64,000 nt of DNA, from assembly GCA_007128135.1 (NCBI GenBank), contig SKYA01000068.1, positions 17,207 through 81,206 of the forward strand, written 5' to 3'. Each line of letters starts with the position of its first letter. Position 1 is the first letter of the stretch. Under the pieces are notes generated by a model that was not told the DNA's origin, searched no databases, and worked only from the letters and a program-made list of their open reading frames with translations. The translations under genes and the position numbers were made by a program. The DNA is from Paracoccaceae bacterium. Lineage in GTDB: Bacteria > Pseudomonadota > Alphaproteobacteria > Rhodobacterales > Rhodobacteraceae. Shown here in pieces: positions 29,606 through 38,257 of this stretch.

Positions 29606-32600
29606 TCCGCTGGTTCACCGGGCATCCGACAGCGGCAAACCTGCTGCTGGTGCTGTTCATCGCCGCAGGCGTCATTGCCGCGCCGATGCTCAACCGCGAG
29701 ACCTTCCCTGATTTCCGCCCCACCGAGGCCGAAATCATCGTGCCCCATCGCGGCGCGGCGGCCGCCGATGTCGAAGATGCGATCTGTCGTCCCCTGTGGG
29801 ACGCCTTGCAGGGCGTCGAGGGGCTACGCGACCTGGCCTGCACCGCGCAGGACAACCGCGCGCGCGCCGTGGCCACACTGCGCGCCGGTGGCGACGCCTT
29901 GCGCTTTGTCAACGAGTTGCGCACCGAAGTGGCCGCCATTGACCGCCTGCCCGAACGCGCCGACCCGCCCGTCGTGCGCGAATTGCACCGCACCGATCCG
30001 GTGGCCACCGTGGCCATTCACGGCACAGCACCGCTGCGCGAACTGGATCTCTATGCCAAGACTCTTGCCGACCGGCTGGCGGCATTGCCCGGTGTGGCGC
30101 GGGTGGGCCGGTCGGGCATCGGAGCGCGCACCATCCGCATCGAGGCATCGCGCGGCGTGATGGACAGCCACGGGATGACCCCCTCCGCGCTGGCTGCCGT
30201 GCTGGCCGCGCAAAGCCTTGATCTGCCCGCAGGCACCCTTGAAACCCCGTCCGCCGCTCTGACGCTGCGCTTTACCGAGGAGCGGCGCAGCATCGCCGAA
30301 CTTGCCGCGATCCCGGTGCTCAGCCTGTCAGATGGCGCAACCCTCACGCTGGGCGAGATCGCGACACTGTCCGAAACCTTCTCCCCGCCCGAGGACCGCG
30401 CCTTCATCGATGGCGCGCCAGCGATCCTGCTCGAGGTGCAAAAGGCCCTCGATGCCGACGCGCTGCGCGCGCTCGATGCAATGACGGCGCTCGTTGCCGC
30501 AGAGACCGCACACCTGCCCGATAGCGTGACGGTCGAAGTGGTGCAGGACATGACTTCGATCGTGCGCGACCGTCTGTCGATGCTGGTCAGGAACGGGTTG
30601 ATCGGATTCGTGCTGGTTGTCGCAGTGATGACCCTGTTCTTCCGCCCGACCTTCGCGATATGGGCCGCGATGGGTCTGCCGGTGGCCTTTCTGGGGGCCT
30701 CGGTCTGGATGGCGCTGACCGGGCTCAGCCTGAACATGATGACGCTGGTCGCGCTATTGATGGCGATCGGTATCGTGATGGACGATTCCATTGTCCTGTC
30801 CGAGTCCATTGCGGTTCACGCGAAGGATGAGGTCAGCGTCGAGACCGTCACGCGCGGGGTGATGGCGGTGATGCCAGGGGTGATGGCCTCGTTCCTGACA
30901 ACGGCGGCGATCTTTCTGCCGCTCTCCTTTCTGGCCGGCGATCTGGGCAAGGTTCTGCAGGTATTGCCGGTGGTGCTGCTGGCGGCGCTGGCAGCCAGTC
31001 TGATCGAGGCGTTTCTGATCCTGCCGCATCACCTCAAGAGCGGGCTGGCACGGGCGGGCGCGGTGCCCGGCAGGTTCCGGGCGGCGTTCGATACCGGGTT
31101 CGACCGGCTGCGCGAGGGGGTGGTGGGGCGGTTCGCCGACCTTGCCATTGCCTGGCGTTGGCTGGTGGCGGGGATGGTAATGGCGGCGCTGATCGTCACG
31201 GTGGGGGCGATGGCGGGCGGCGTGGTCAAGCGTGAAGCCATGCCCGAAATCGATGGTGACGTCCTGGAGGCGCGCATCCTCATGCCCGCTGGCACCCCGT
31301 TGGCCCGGACCGAGCAAGCCGTGGCCCAGGTCGAGGTCGCGCTGGCTCGTGTCAGCGAGCGGCTGACGTCCGCGCAACCCGGGGCGCAACCGCTGGTGCG
31401 CCGGACAATCACCCGGCTGGGCCGCAATCTGTCGGCGGGCGAAAGCGGGCCGCATGTGGCAACCGTCGCCGCCGACCTGCTGGGCGCTGAAATCCGCACC
31501 ACCACGCTGGACGCCCTGATCGCCGAATGGCGCGCCGAGATCGGGCCGCTGCCGGGCGCCACCTCGCTGATTCTGACCGAGCCCGGCATCGGCCCGCAAG
31601 GTATCGCGGTTGAACTGCGGCTGTTTCACGAGGATCTGGCGGTGCTCGATGACGCGGCGCGCGCCACACTGGCCGAGATGGAACGCTGGGTCGGCATTCG
31701 CAACGCGATGATCGATCTCCGACAGGGCCGCCAGGAACTGCGATTGCGGCTTGCCACGGGCGCGCATGCGCTTGGCCTGACCGCGGCGGATGTGGCGGGT
31801 CAATTGCGTGCGGGTTTTCTGGGCACGCAACTGACGGAGCTGCGCGAGGGCACCGTCTCCACCGAGGTCGAAGTGATCCTTGCGGACAGCGACCGCGCAG
31901 CGCTCGCCGATCTGCAGGATTTCTCCCTGTCGCTGCCCGATGGCGGCAGCGTGCCGCTGGCCAGCATCGCGTCGATCGAGCAGGCGCGCGGCTGGGCGGC
32001 GATCACCCATCGCAATGGCGCGCGTGTCGTCACGGTTCAGGCCGATGTTGATACCCGCCTTGGCAATGCCGATGCGATCACCAGCCGTATGGCAGCGGGC
32101 TTCCTGCCAGAACTCGCGGCCTCAATGCCGGGGCTGCGCTTCGAGATCGGCGGGCAGGCAGCCAATTCGGCCGAAACAGTGATCTCTATCCTGCGGGGCT
32201 TCCTGATCGGGCTGGTGGGTGTCTATATCGTGCTGTCCTTCCAGTTCCGCAGCTATCTTGAGCCGATCATCGTCATGGTTTCGATTCCGCTCGCCTTTGT
32301 CGGGGTTATCTGGGGGCATGTTCTGACGGGCTATGACATCTCCATGCCCTCGCTGGTAGGCGCGGCCTCACTGGCGGGGATCGTCGTGAACAACGCCATC
32401 CTGCTGGTGCTGGTTATCAAGGAGCGCGCGGCTGATGGCATGGCGGTTGCCCAAGCTGCAGGTCACGCGGTGCGCGCCCGGTTCCGGCCGATATTCGTCT
32501 CGGTCTCGACCACGATCATCGGCATGGCGCCACTTCTGGCCGAGGGCTCGACCCAGGCGCAAACCCTCAAACCGCTGGTCATCGCCGTGGTCTTCGGCCT

Positions 32601-32703
32601 GCTGGCCTCGACGGTACTGGTGCTGGTGGTGATCCCGTCGCTCTACGCGATCATAGACGACATACGACCAAGCAAGCGATCGCCGGCGCAACAGGCATCA
32701 TGA
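29602..32703 (+). CDS. RND efflux transporter permease (AcrB-like)
   Basis: A 1033-residue proton-driven RND pump with twelve membrane segments and two large periplasmic loops. The first segment is at residues 10-30. The proton-relay aspartates are in IGIVMDDSIVLSES in TM4 (about residues 390-403). The second half begins its membrane block with FLIGLVGVYIVLSFQFRSY. N-terminal FTGHPTAANLLLVLF is typical of a subfamily distinct from AcrB itself. No outer-membrane factor gene is adjacent, so a shared TolC-like channel is inferred. Confidence 0.93.
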   Translation: MIRWFTGHPTAANLLLVLFIAAGVIAAPMLNRETFPDFRPTEAEIIVPHRGAAAADVEDAICRPLWDALQGVEGLRDLACTAQDNRARAVATLRAGGDALRFVNELRTEVAAIDRLPERADPPVVRELHRTDPVATVAIHGTAPLRELDLYAKTLADRLAALPGVARVGRSGIGARTIRIEASRGVMDSHGMTPSALAAVLAAQSLDLPAGTLETPSAALTLRFTEERRSIAELAAIPVLSLSDGATLTLGEIATLSETFSPPEDRAFIDGAPAILLEVQKALDADALRALDAMTALVAAETAHLPDSVTVEVVQDMTSIVRDRLSMLVRNGLIGFVLVVAVMTLFFRPTFAIWAAMGLPVAFLGASVWMALTGLSLNMMTLVALLMAIGIVMDDSIVLSESIAVHAKDEVSVETVTRGVMAVMPGVMASFLTTAAIFLPLSFLAGDLGKVLQVLPVVLLAALAASLIEAFLILPHHLKSGLARAGAVPGRFRAAFDTGFDRLREGVVGRFADLAIAWRWLVAGMVMAALIVTVGAMAGGVVKREAMPEIDGDVLEARILMPAGTPLARTEQAVAQVEVALARVSERLTSAQPGAQPLVRRTITRLGRNLSAGESGPHVATVAADLLGAEIRTTTLDALIAEWRAEIGPLPGATSLILTEPGIGPQGIAVELRLFHEDLAVLDDAARATLAEMERWVGIRNAMIDLRQGRQELRLRLATGAHALGLTAADVAGQLRAGFLGTQLTELREGTVSTEVEVILADSDRAALADLQDFSLSLPDGGSVPLASIASIEQARGWAAITHRNGARVVTVQADVDTRLGNADAITSRMAAGFLPELAASMPGLRFEIGGQAANSAETVISILRGFLIGLVGVYIVLSFQFRSYLEPIIVMVSIPLAFVGVIWGHVLTGYDISMPSLVGAASLAGIVVNNAILLVLVIKERAADGMAVAQAAGHAVRARFRPIFVSVSTTIIGMAPLLAEGSTQAQTLKPLVIAVVFGLLASTVLVLVVIPSLYAIIDDIRPSKRSPAQQAS

Positions 32704-32921
32704 GGCTCCAGCGTGTCAACACCAGTTAGAAGCATATCCTGCTTTTCTGATGTAGTTTTCGCATTCACCGCTTGGCGGCAGAGCCCCCGGTCAGACCTAC
32801 GTCAACCACCGGTGCCCGAAGCGGCGGCGGCGTAACCGAGGCGGAAAACCTCTTGGAAAACGCCCGGAACCTGTTCAGTTCAACCGGACCACCTCATCGG
32901 CGTTCATTCGAGGAAATCCCG

Positions 32922-34127
32922 TCAACTCCCCGGGCGCGCGAGTTTCTCGATTCCCCGGTCGATGGAAACGGCAATGATGAGCAATAGCCCGGTCACGATC
33001 AGCCGCGCCTCATTGGCGACACCCATCAGGTTCAGCCCATTCGAGACGGTGGCGATAATGAGCGCGCCGAATAGCGCGCCAACCACCATGCCGCGTCCAC
33101 CAAACAGGCTGACACCACCGATCACGGCTGCCGCGATGCTCTCCAGAAGAAGCGCACCTCCGCCCACGCCACCGCCCGACGAAACCGACACACCCAGCGA
33201 GCGGGACGCCGAAAGTATGCCACCAAAGGCCGCCATGCTGCCGGCGATTGCAAAGGCAATGATCTTGATCCTGTCCACCTTTATCCCGGCCCGCCGCGCG
33301 GCCTCGGCATTGTTGCCAATCGCATAGAGGTAGGTGCCGAAGCGTGTTTCGGACGTGATGTAGGACATGATCCCCAGCAGGGCGAGGAACAGGATGACCG
33401 GCATCGGCAGACCACGCTGATTTTCGAGAAACATCAACATGCCGATCAGGAACGCCGCAACGACCACCACCGGCAAAAGCACCCCCCCGTGAAACGACGC
33501 ATCGAGTCCGGCCCGCTGTCGCGCGCGCCATGTCGAGCCCAGAACCAGGGCGAATATCGCGATCGCGCCCAGGATGAGCCCCCAGGCGAGCACACCGGTC
33601 ACATGGGTCGCGGCAAGCTTGTCCACGCCGGAATTCATCAGGTTGTAGCGCCCGGTGCGCGGCAGCAGCAGCAACTGGATCCCGTTCAGCACCAGCCCGA
33701 CACCAAGCGTCACCACGAAGGAGGGCACTCCGATCAGCGTTATCCAGCGCCCTGACAACGCGCCGACAAGCCCCCCGAGCGCGACTGCGGCGAGAATGGC
33801 CAGCGGGACCGGCAAGCCGAAGTCCATGACGATCTTGGCCATGAAGACCGAGGCGACGCCCGATATTGCGGCGACCGAGAGGTCGATTTCGCCCGTGAGA
33901 AGCACGAAGACCAGCCCGAGCGCGATGATCCCGGTCACGGTGGATTGCACCATGAGGTTGCTGAGGTTCCGGCTGGTCAGGAACACATCCGACTGGGTGG
34001 CAAAGAAGAAAAACAGCGCCACCAGGCCGATCGCCACGGGCACGAAGCTGAGTTCATTGCCGAGCCGCTCGGTCAGGGTGCGTTTCGGTGTCGCTGCGGA
34101 CATGGGCGGGTGGAGTGAATCTGTCAT
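32922..34127 (-). CDS. sugar ABC transporter permease (CUT2, RbsC/XylH-like)
   Basis: A 401-residue inner-membrane permease with about ten hydrophobic segments. The CUT2 signature GEIDLSVAAISGVASVFMA is near residue 80, and GRGMVVGALFGALIIATVSNG lies near the C-terminus. The start MTDSLHPPMS has AGGA upstream; an alternative ATG five codons earlier overlaps the ATPase stop (TGATG). It forms a carbohydrate or polyol importer with the next two genes. Confidence 0.9.
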   Translation of the reverse strand: MTDSLHPPMSAATPKRTLTERLGNELSFVPVAIGLVALFFFFATQSDVFLTSRNLSNLMVQSTVTGIIALGLVFVLLTGEIDLSVAAISGVASVFMAKIVMDFGLPVPLAILAAVALGGLVGALSGRWITLIGVPSFVVTLGVGLVLNGIQLLLLPRTGRYNLMNSGVDKLAATHVTGVLAWGLILGAIAIFALVLGSTWRARQRAGLDASFHGGVLLPVVVVAAFLIGMLMFLENQRGLPMPVILFLALLGIMSYITSETRFGTYLYAIGNNAEAARRAGIKVDRIKIIAFAIAGSMAAFGGILSASRSLGVSVSSGGGVGGGALLLESIAAAVIGGVSLFGGRGMVVGALFGALIIATVSNGLNLMGVANEARLIVTGLLLIIAVSIDRGIEKLARPGS

Positions 34128-34141
34128 TCCATGTCCTCGCA

Positions 34142-34906
34142 TCAGCCAGCCATGTTTACGGCTTCATTGCCGCCTACCATCGCATTGACAACCTGTTCGC
34201 CCGTTACATCGCCGGAGTTAAAGCTGGCGGCGTTGCGACCCAGCCTGAGCACCTCGATCCGGTCGGTGTTGTCCAGAACGAAGTGATGAATGTCGTGACT
34301 GATTACCAGCACGGCCAACCCGTGAGAGGCAAGTTCGCGCACCAGGTCGCCGACCTGTTCGGCAGCCGAATGGCTCAGCGCCGCCGTGGGTTCATCCAGC
34401 AGCACCACCTTCGGTTCCCACAGGATCGAACGGGCGATAGCTATGTTCTGTCTCTGCCCCCCCGACATTGCGCCTACATTCCGGGTAAGCGAGATGGAAT
34501 CCAGCCTGAGTCGCCGCAAGACCTCCTTGGCGCGCCTTTCCGATGCCGCGCGGGTGACGCGAAATCCGGTATACCATGGCCCGGTCAGTTCCCGGCCCAG
34601 AAAGAGGTTCTGCACCGCGTCGAGATTGTCGCACAGCGCAAGGTCCTGATAGACCGTCTGCACGCCCATATCGGCGACTTCGGCGGGGTTGGAGACATGC
34701 ACCTCGCGGCCTTCGAACAGGTACTGGCCGCTATCGGGCCGATGCACGCCCGACATCACCTTGACCAGCGTCGATTTGCCGGCACCATTGTCTCCGACAA
34801 GGGCAACCACCTTGCCCGGTTCGAGATCGAGCGACACATTGCTCAGCGCCTTGATGCTGCCGAAGCTCTTGGACACTCCGCGCAGGGAGAGGATGGGCTC
34901 TGTCAT
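34142..34906 (-). CDS. sugar ABC transporter ATP-binding protein (single-domain, FrcA-like)
   Basis: A 254-residue ATPase with one nucleotide-binding domain. Walker A is GDNGAGKST (about residues 37-45), signature MSGGQRQNIAIARSI, Walker B VVLLDEPTAAL. Most CUT2 importers use a double ATPase (RbsA); the single form resembles FrcA of rhizobial fructose uptake. It lies between the permease and binding protein genes. Confidence 0.9.
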   Translation of the reverse strand: MTEPILSLRGVSKSFGSIKALSNVSLDLEPGKVVALVGDNGAGKSTLVKVMSGVHRPDSGQYLFEGREVHVSNPAEVADMGVQTVYQDLALCDNLDAVQNLFLGRELTGPWYTGFRVTRAASERRAKEVLRRLRLDSISLTRNVGAMSGGQRQNIAIARSILWEPKVVLLDEPTAALSHSAAEQVGDLVRELASHGLAVLVISHDIHHFVLDNTDRIEVLRLGRNAASFNSGDVTGEQVVNAMVGGNEAVNMAG

Positions 34907-34978
34907 TTCTGCCTTTTCCTTGTCACAAGGCCGCCGGCGACGAGTTGCCGCCAGCGACTGAGCGAGAAACCTCCGAGA

Positions 34979-36067
34979 TCAGAGATTGCCCTGACAGAGT
35001 GGTGATTCTTCGGCGCCCTGGCAGACTTCCTGCCAAGTATAGATTCCGGCGTCGACCACGTCCGAGATATTGTCGATCACCACATTGTTGACCGGCAGGA
35101 AGGCCGCCGGGACCATCATGTGTTCGTTATCGACCTCGCCGTTGATCCACGCCTGCGGCAGGGCCTCGCCGCTCAGGATTGCCACAGCCATGTCGGCAGC
35201 GGCCTCGGCCATCACGCGAAGGTCCTTGAACACGGTGTTGTCCTGCCAGCCCTGCACAATGAATTGCAGCGCCTCGATGGTGGCGTCCTGACCGCCGGTC
35301 ACGACGATTTCACCGGGAGAATAACCCTGGCTGATCAATGCCGCGACGGAACCGCCGGTGGTGCCATCGTTCATGCCTAGGAACATGTCCACGTTGCCGC
35401 TGGTGCGCGTCAGGCAATCCTCGGCGAAGGATTGCGCCTGAACCGGATCCCAGTTGGGGGTGAAATCTTCGCAGACGACCTCTACCCGGCCCGAGTCGAT
35501 CAGCGGCTGAAGATACTCGTTCTGGCCCAGTTCGTACTGGGTGGTCCCGAATTCACCCTGGTTGCCCTTGACGCGGGCGATGCGGATGGTGCCTTCCGGC
35601 ATGGCGTCGATGATCTCGGCGGCACGCTGCCCCTGTGCCAGCCCTACAGCATGGGCATCGAACAGCACATGCGCCTCGGCCCTGCCGCCGATGGCATCAT
35701 GTTCATAGAGAAGCATCGGAACCCCGGCTTCTTCCGCGGCGCGCAAGGCCCCTGCGGCAAGGTTGGCATCGGACGACGCGAAGACGATCAGATTCGCGCC
35801 TTGTGCAAGGGCATCCTCGACGAGGCGCTGCTGGCGCACCGGGTCGCCCTCGCCGTTCTGCACGGTCACCCTGGCACCAGGCATCCGCTCTGCCATCGCG
35901 GCGACGAAGAGTGGCGAATCGCGGCGCTCGAAACGGATGGTGGTTGAGTTGGGCAGCATGAAGAAGACCTGCTCACCATCCGCCATGGCAGGCAAGGCGG
36001 CGAAGCCGGAAATCGCCAGCGCGGTAACGGCACTGGTATTGGTCAAGATTTTCGTCAGGCTAGTCAT
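34979..36067 (-). CDS. sugar ABC transporter substrate-binding protein
   Basis: A 362-residue periplasmic binding protein of the RbsB/XylF type. A Sec signal ends at AMA-DG (about residue 30). The two-lobed fold shows DALAQGANLIVFASSD, NVDMFLGMNDGTTGG and EIVVTGGQDATIEAL, equivalent to the ligand-contact D/N positions. The ligand is unknown; a cyclic polyol or pentose is suggested by neighbouring dehydrogenases. Two palindromic sites lie 85-138 bp upstream of its start. Confidence 0.88.
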   Translation of the reverse strand: MTSLTKILTNTSAVTALAISGFAALPAMADGEQVFFMLPNSTTIRFERRDSPLFVAAMAERMPGARVTVQNGEGDPVRQQRLVEDALAQGANLIVFASSDANLAAGALRAAEEAGVPMLLYEHDAIGGRAEAHVLFDAHAVGLAQGQRAAEIIDAMPEGTIRIARVKGNQGEFGTTQYELGQNEYLQPLIDSGRVEVVCEDFTPNWDPVQAQSFAEDCLTRTSGNVDMFLGMNDGTTGGSVAALISQGYSPGEIVVTGGQDATIEALQFIVQGWQDNTVFKDLRVMAEAAADMAVAILSGEALPQAWINGEVDNEHMMVPAAFLPVNNVVIDNISDVVDAGIYTWQEVCQGAEESPLCQGNL

Positions 36068-36151
36068 GGTTGTCCTCCCGTGGAGTTGTTGGCTTTGTCG
36101 GGCCTTGCGGGTCCCGGCCAGATCAGCCGGTTCCAGTTCGGTATTCGCCTG

Positions 36152-36205
36152 TGCAGTCTAGACCCACCTCGCGTCCCGGTCGTGTCGAGTTCTGTCCAGT
36201 CTGGA
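36152..36205. promoter_or_regulatory. two operator-like palindromes upstream of the sugar importer
   Basis: TCCAGTCTGGA at 36195-36205 is a perfect 11-bp palindrome. TGCAGTCTAGA at 36152-36162 matches it at 9 of 11 positions. Their centres are 43 bp apart, about four helical turns. They sit in the gap before the binding-protein gene. Related sites occur at 38167-38177 and near 41136-41165. Confidence 0.55.
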
Positions 36206-36220
36206 ACCGCGACGCCCCTT

Positions 36221-37096
36221 TCAGACCGGCTTCGCGGGCAGCGGGGTCGACTCGTAGCAGCCGATGACCCCCTGATCGAAATCAAGAATGGCGCCGGTCA
36301 TGATCCCTGACTCGTCGCTGGCCAGATGCGCGATCCAGCGCGCTATCTCGTTCATCTTAAGCATGCGGCCAGCAGGCAGTTGCTTTCCGACCTCGGCCTG
36401 CCAGCCATCCGGCATGTCGTGATAGGACTTCTGGATGATGTCCTCGGCGGGTGTGTCCATCCAGCCGATGGCGAGGGCATTCACCCTGATACCGTCCCGC
36501 ATAAGCGAAAAGGCCGCGTTCTTGGTCGTGGCGACCAGCGCTGCCTTGGAGGCAGCGTAGACTGTCAGCATCGGCACACCGCCATGGGCCGTTATGGTCG
36601 CGACATTGACGATGGTGCCGGGTTTGCCCGCCGCGCGCCAGTGATTGGCCGCGTTCTGCATCAGGAAGAAGGGCGCACGGGCATTTATCGCGAAGGTTCG
36701 CTCCCAAAGCGCCGCGTCACCGTCAAGAATTCCGCCCCGGTCGGTAATCCCGGCAGAGTTGATGAGGATATCGTAGCTTCCGAATTCGTCGATCGCGCGG
36801 TTGTGAATCGACTGACAATCGGCCAGGTCGGCCAGGTCGGCGCGGTGATAGACCACGCGCTGGCCCGGGGTGGACAGCGCATCGGCCGCGGCCTGTCCAG
36901 CGGCCTCCTTTCGGCCCAGGATCAGCGCGCCCCTCAGCCCGCGTCGCAGCATCAGCCTTACCGTGGCCAGGCCAAGCCCCTGGGTGGAGCCCGTTACCAC
37001 CGCCACCTTGCCGGCGAATTGCCGGTCGAGCGAGATGTCTGCGTCCGAGGCCGCATGGTAGGCGGCGTTACCATATGGGCTTTGATAGTCACTCAC
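36221..37096 (-). CDS. SDR family oxidoreductase
   Basis: A 291-residue short-chain dehydrogenase. The NAD(P)-binding motif is VVTGSTQGLGLATV (TGxxxGxG, about residues 33-46), with NSAGI near residue 113 and the catalytic YAASK (Y and K about residues 178-182). The GTG start overlaps the stop of the upstream dehydrogenase gene (GTGA), so they are coupled. It probably oxidises or reduces a sugar, polyol or sugar-acid intermediate. Confidence 0.87.
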   Translation of the reverse strand: MSDYQSPYGNAAYHAASDADISLDRQFAGKVAVVTGSTQGLGLATVRLMLRRGLRGALILGRKEAAGQAAADALSTPGQRVVYHRADLADLADCQSIHNRAIDEFGSYDILINSAGITDRGGILDGDAALWERTFAINARAPFFLMQNAANHWRAAGKPGTIVNVATITAHGGVPMLTVYAASKAALVATTKNAAFSLMRDGIRVNALAIGWMDTPAEDIIQKSYHDMPDGWQAEVGKQLPAGRMLKMNEIARWIAHLASDESGIMTGAILDFDQGVIGCYESTPLPAKPV

Positions 37097-38097
37097 TGGA
37101 ATTTCACCTCCACCGGCTGGTTGGTCTGGTAGGATTTGAGCGCCGCGTCGGCGAGGATCAGTGCGCGACGCCCGTCCTCGAATGTCACACTGGGTGGTTT
37201 CCCCCCGACAACCTGATCGATGAAATCACGGATCTCCGCCTCGTAGGCAGCGCGATAGCGTTCGATGAAGAAATAGAGCAGTTCGTCGCGCGTGTTGGTG
37301 CCGCCTGCGCTGTAGCGCGACACCTCGCTTGGGCGGTGATTGTTTGACCGCACCATGCCCCGGGATCCGAAGGCTTCCACGCGCTGGTCATAGCCGTAGT
37401 TTGTACGCCGGGAATTGTTGATGTGGCAAAGCGCGCCGGAAGCCGCCCGCATCACGATCATCGCGGTGTCCACGTCGCCCAATTCTGCGAAGATAGGATC
37501 AACCCGGTTGGCGGCCATTGTGAAGACCTCTACCGGTTCTTCACCCAGCACGAACCGTGCCATGTCCATGTCATGGATCGTGGTGTCACGAAACAGGCCT
37601 CCGCAGGCCTCCAAGATTGCCCGGGGGGGAGGAGGCCCCGGGTCTCTGCTTGTAATGACAAGCAGTTCCAACGCCCCGATTTCCCCCGCCGCGACAGCTT
37701 TCTGTACACCGGCATGGCTGGGATCGAAACGTCGGTTGAAACCGAGCTGGATGGGAACGTCGAAAGCTTTCAGCTTCTCCCGGCAAATCTCGACCTTTTC
37801 GATATCGACGTCTATGGGCTTCTCGCAGAGAATCGACTTGCCTGCCTCGGCAGAACGCAGGATCATCTCGACATGCGTGTTGGTCGGCGAGGCGATCAAC
37901 ACCGCGTCAACATCTTCGGCTTCGAGCAGCCTGTCCAGATCTGTGGTGAAGTTCGCATCGACTGCGGCAGCGGTGCGCGCCGCGCTGTCTTCGAAAACAT
38001 CATAGCACCAGGTTACCCGCGCGTCGGGCTGCAGCGCAACAAGGCGCGCATGCATGTCGCCGATCCGACCTGTGCCGATTATTCCGAAGCGCAGCAT
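37093..38097 (-). CDS. iolG: Gfo/Idh/MocA dehydrogenase, inositol 2-dehydrogenase-like
   Basis: A 334-residue NAD-dependent dehydrogenase resembling myo-inositol 2-dehydrogenase (inositol to scyllo-inosose). The N-terminal Rossmann motif is FGIIGTGRIGDMHA, the catalytic lysine motif CEKPIDVD (about residue 95), and GGLFRDTTIHDMDMARF carries the active-site D and H. It is the first gene of a minus-strand operon leading to the SDR and probably the importer. Substrate assignment rests on family resemblance. Confidence 0.75.
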   Translation of the reverse strand: MLRFGIIGTGRIGDMHARLVALQPDARVTWCYDVFEDSAARTAAAVDANFTTDLDRLLEAEDVDAVLIASPTNTHVEMILRSAEAGKSILCEKPIDVDIEKVEICREKLKAFDVPIQLGFNRRFDPSHAGVQKAVAAGEIGALELLVITSRDPGPPPPRAILEACGGLFRDTTIHDMDMARFVLGEEPVEVFTMAANRVDPIFAELGDVDTAMIVMRAASGALCHINNSRRTNYGYDQRVEAFGSRGMVRSNNHRPSEVSRYSAGGTNTRDELLYFFIERYRAAYEAEIRDFIDQVVGGKPPSVTFEDGRRALILADAALKSYQTNQPVEVKFQ

Positions 38098-38166
38098 ATC
38101 GTGCCTCCTGTTGTCGCGTCATCGAAAGGTTTCCACATTCGCACACCTGCAACAATGCATGGTTTG

Positions 38167-38177
38167 TCCAGATTGGA
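38167..38177. promoter_or_regulatory. operator-like site in the iolG/regulator divergent region
   Basis: TCCAGATTGGA matches 9 of 11 positions of the palindrome at 36195-36205, and the flanks agree too (TTTG before, AA after). It lies 69 bp before the iolG-like start and 80 bp before the regulator start, where a shared or autoregulatory operator is expected. Confidence 0.5.
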
Positions 38178-38257
38178 ATTTTGGCCAAGTGACTCACCCG
38201 ATGGGGCCCTGTATCCTTGCGGTGTGGCATCCTGTCTGGCAGTGGAGGTCCGCGAAA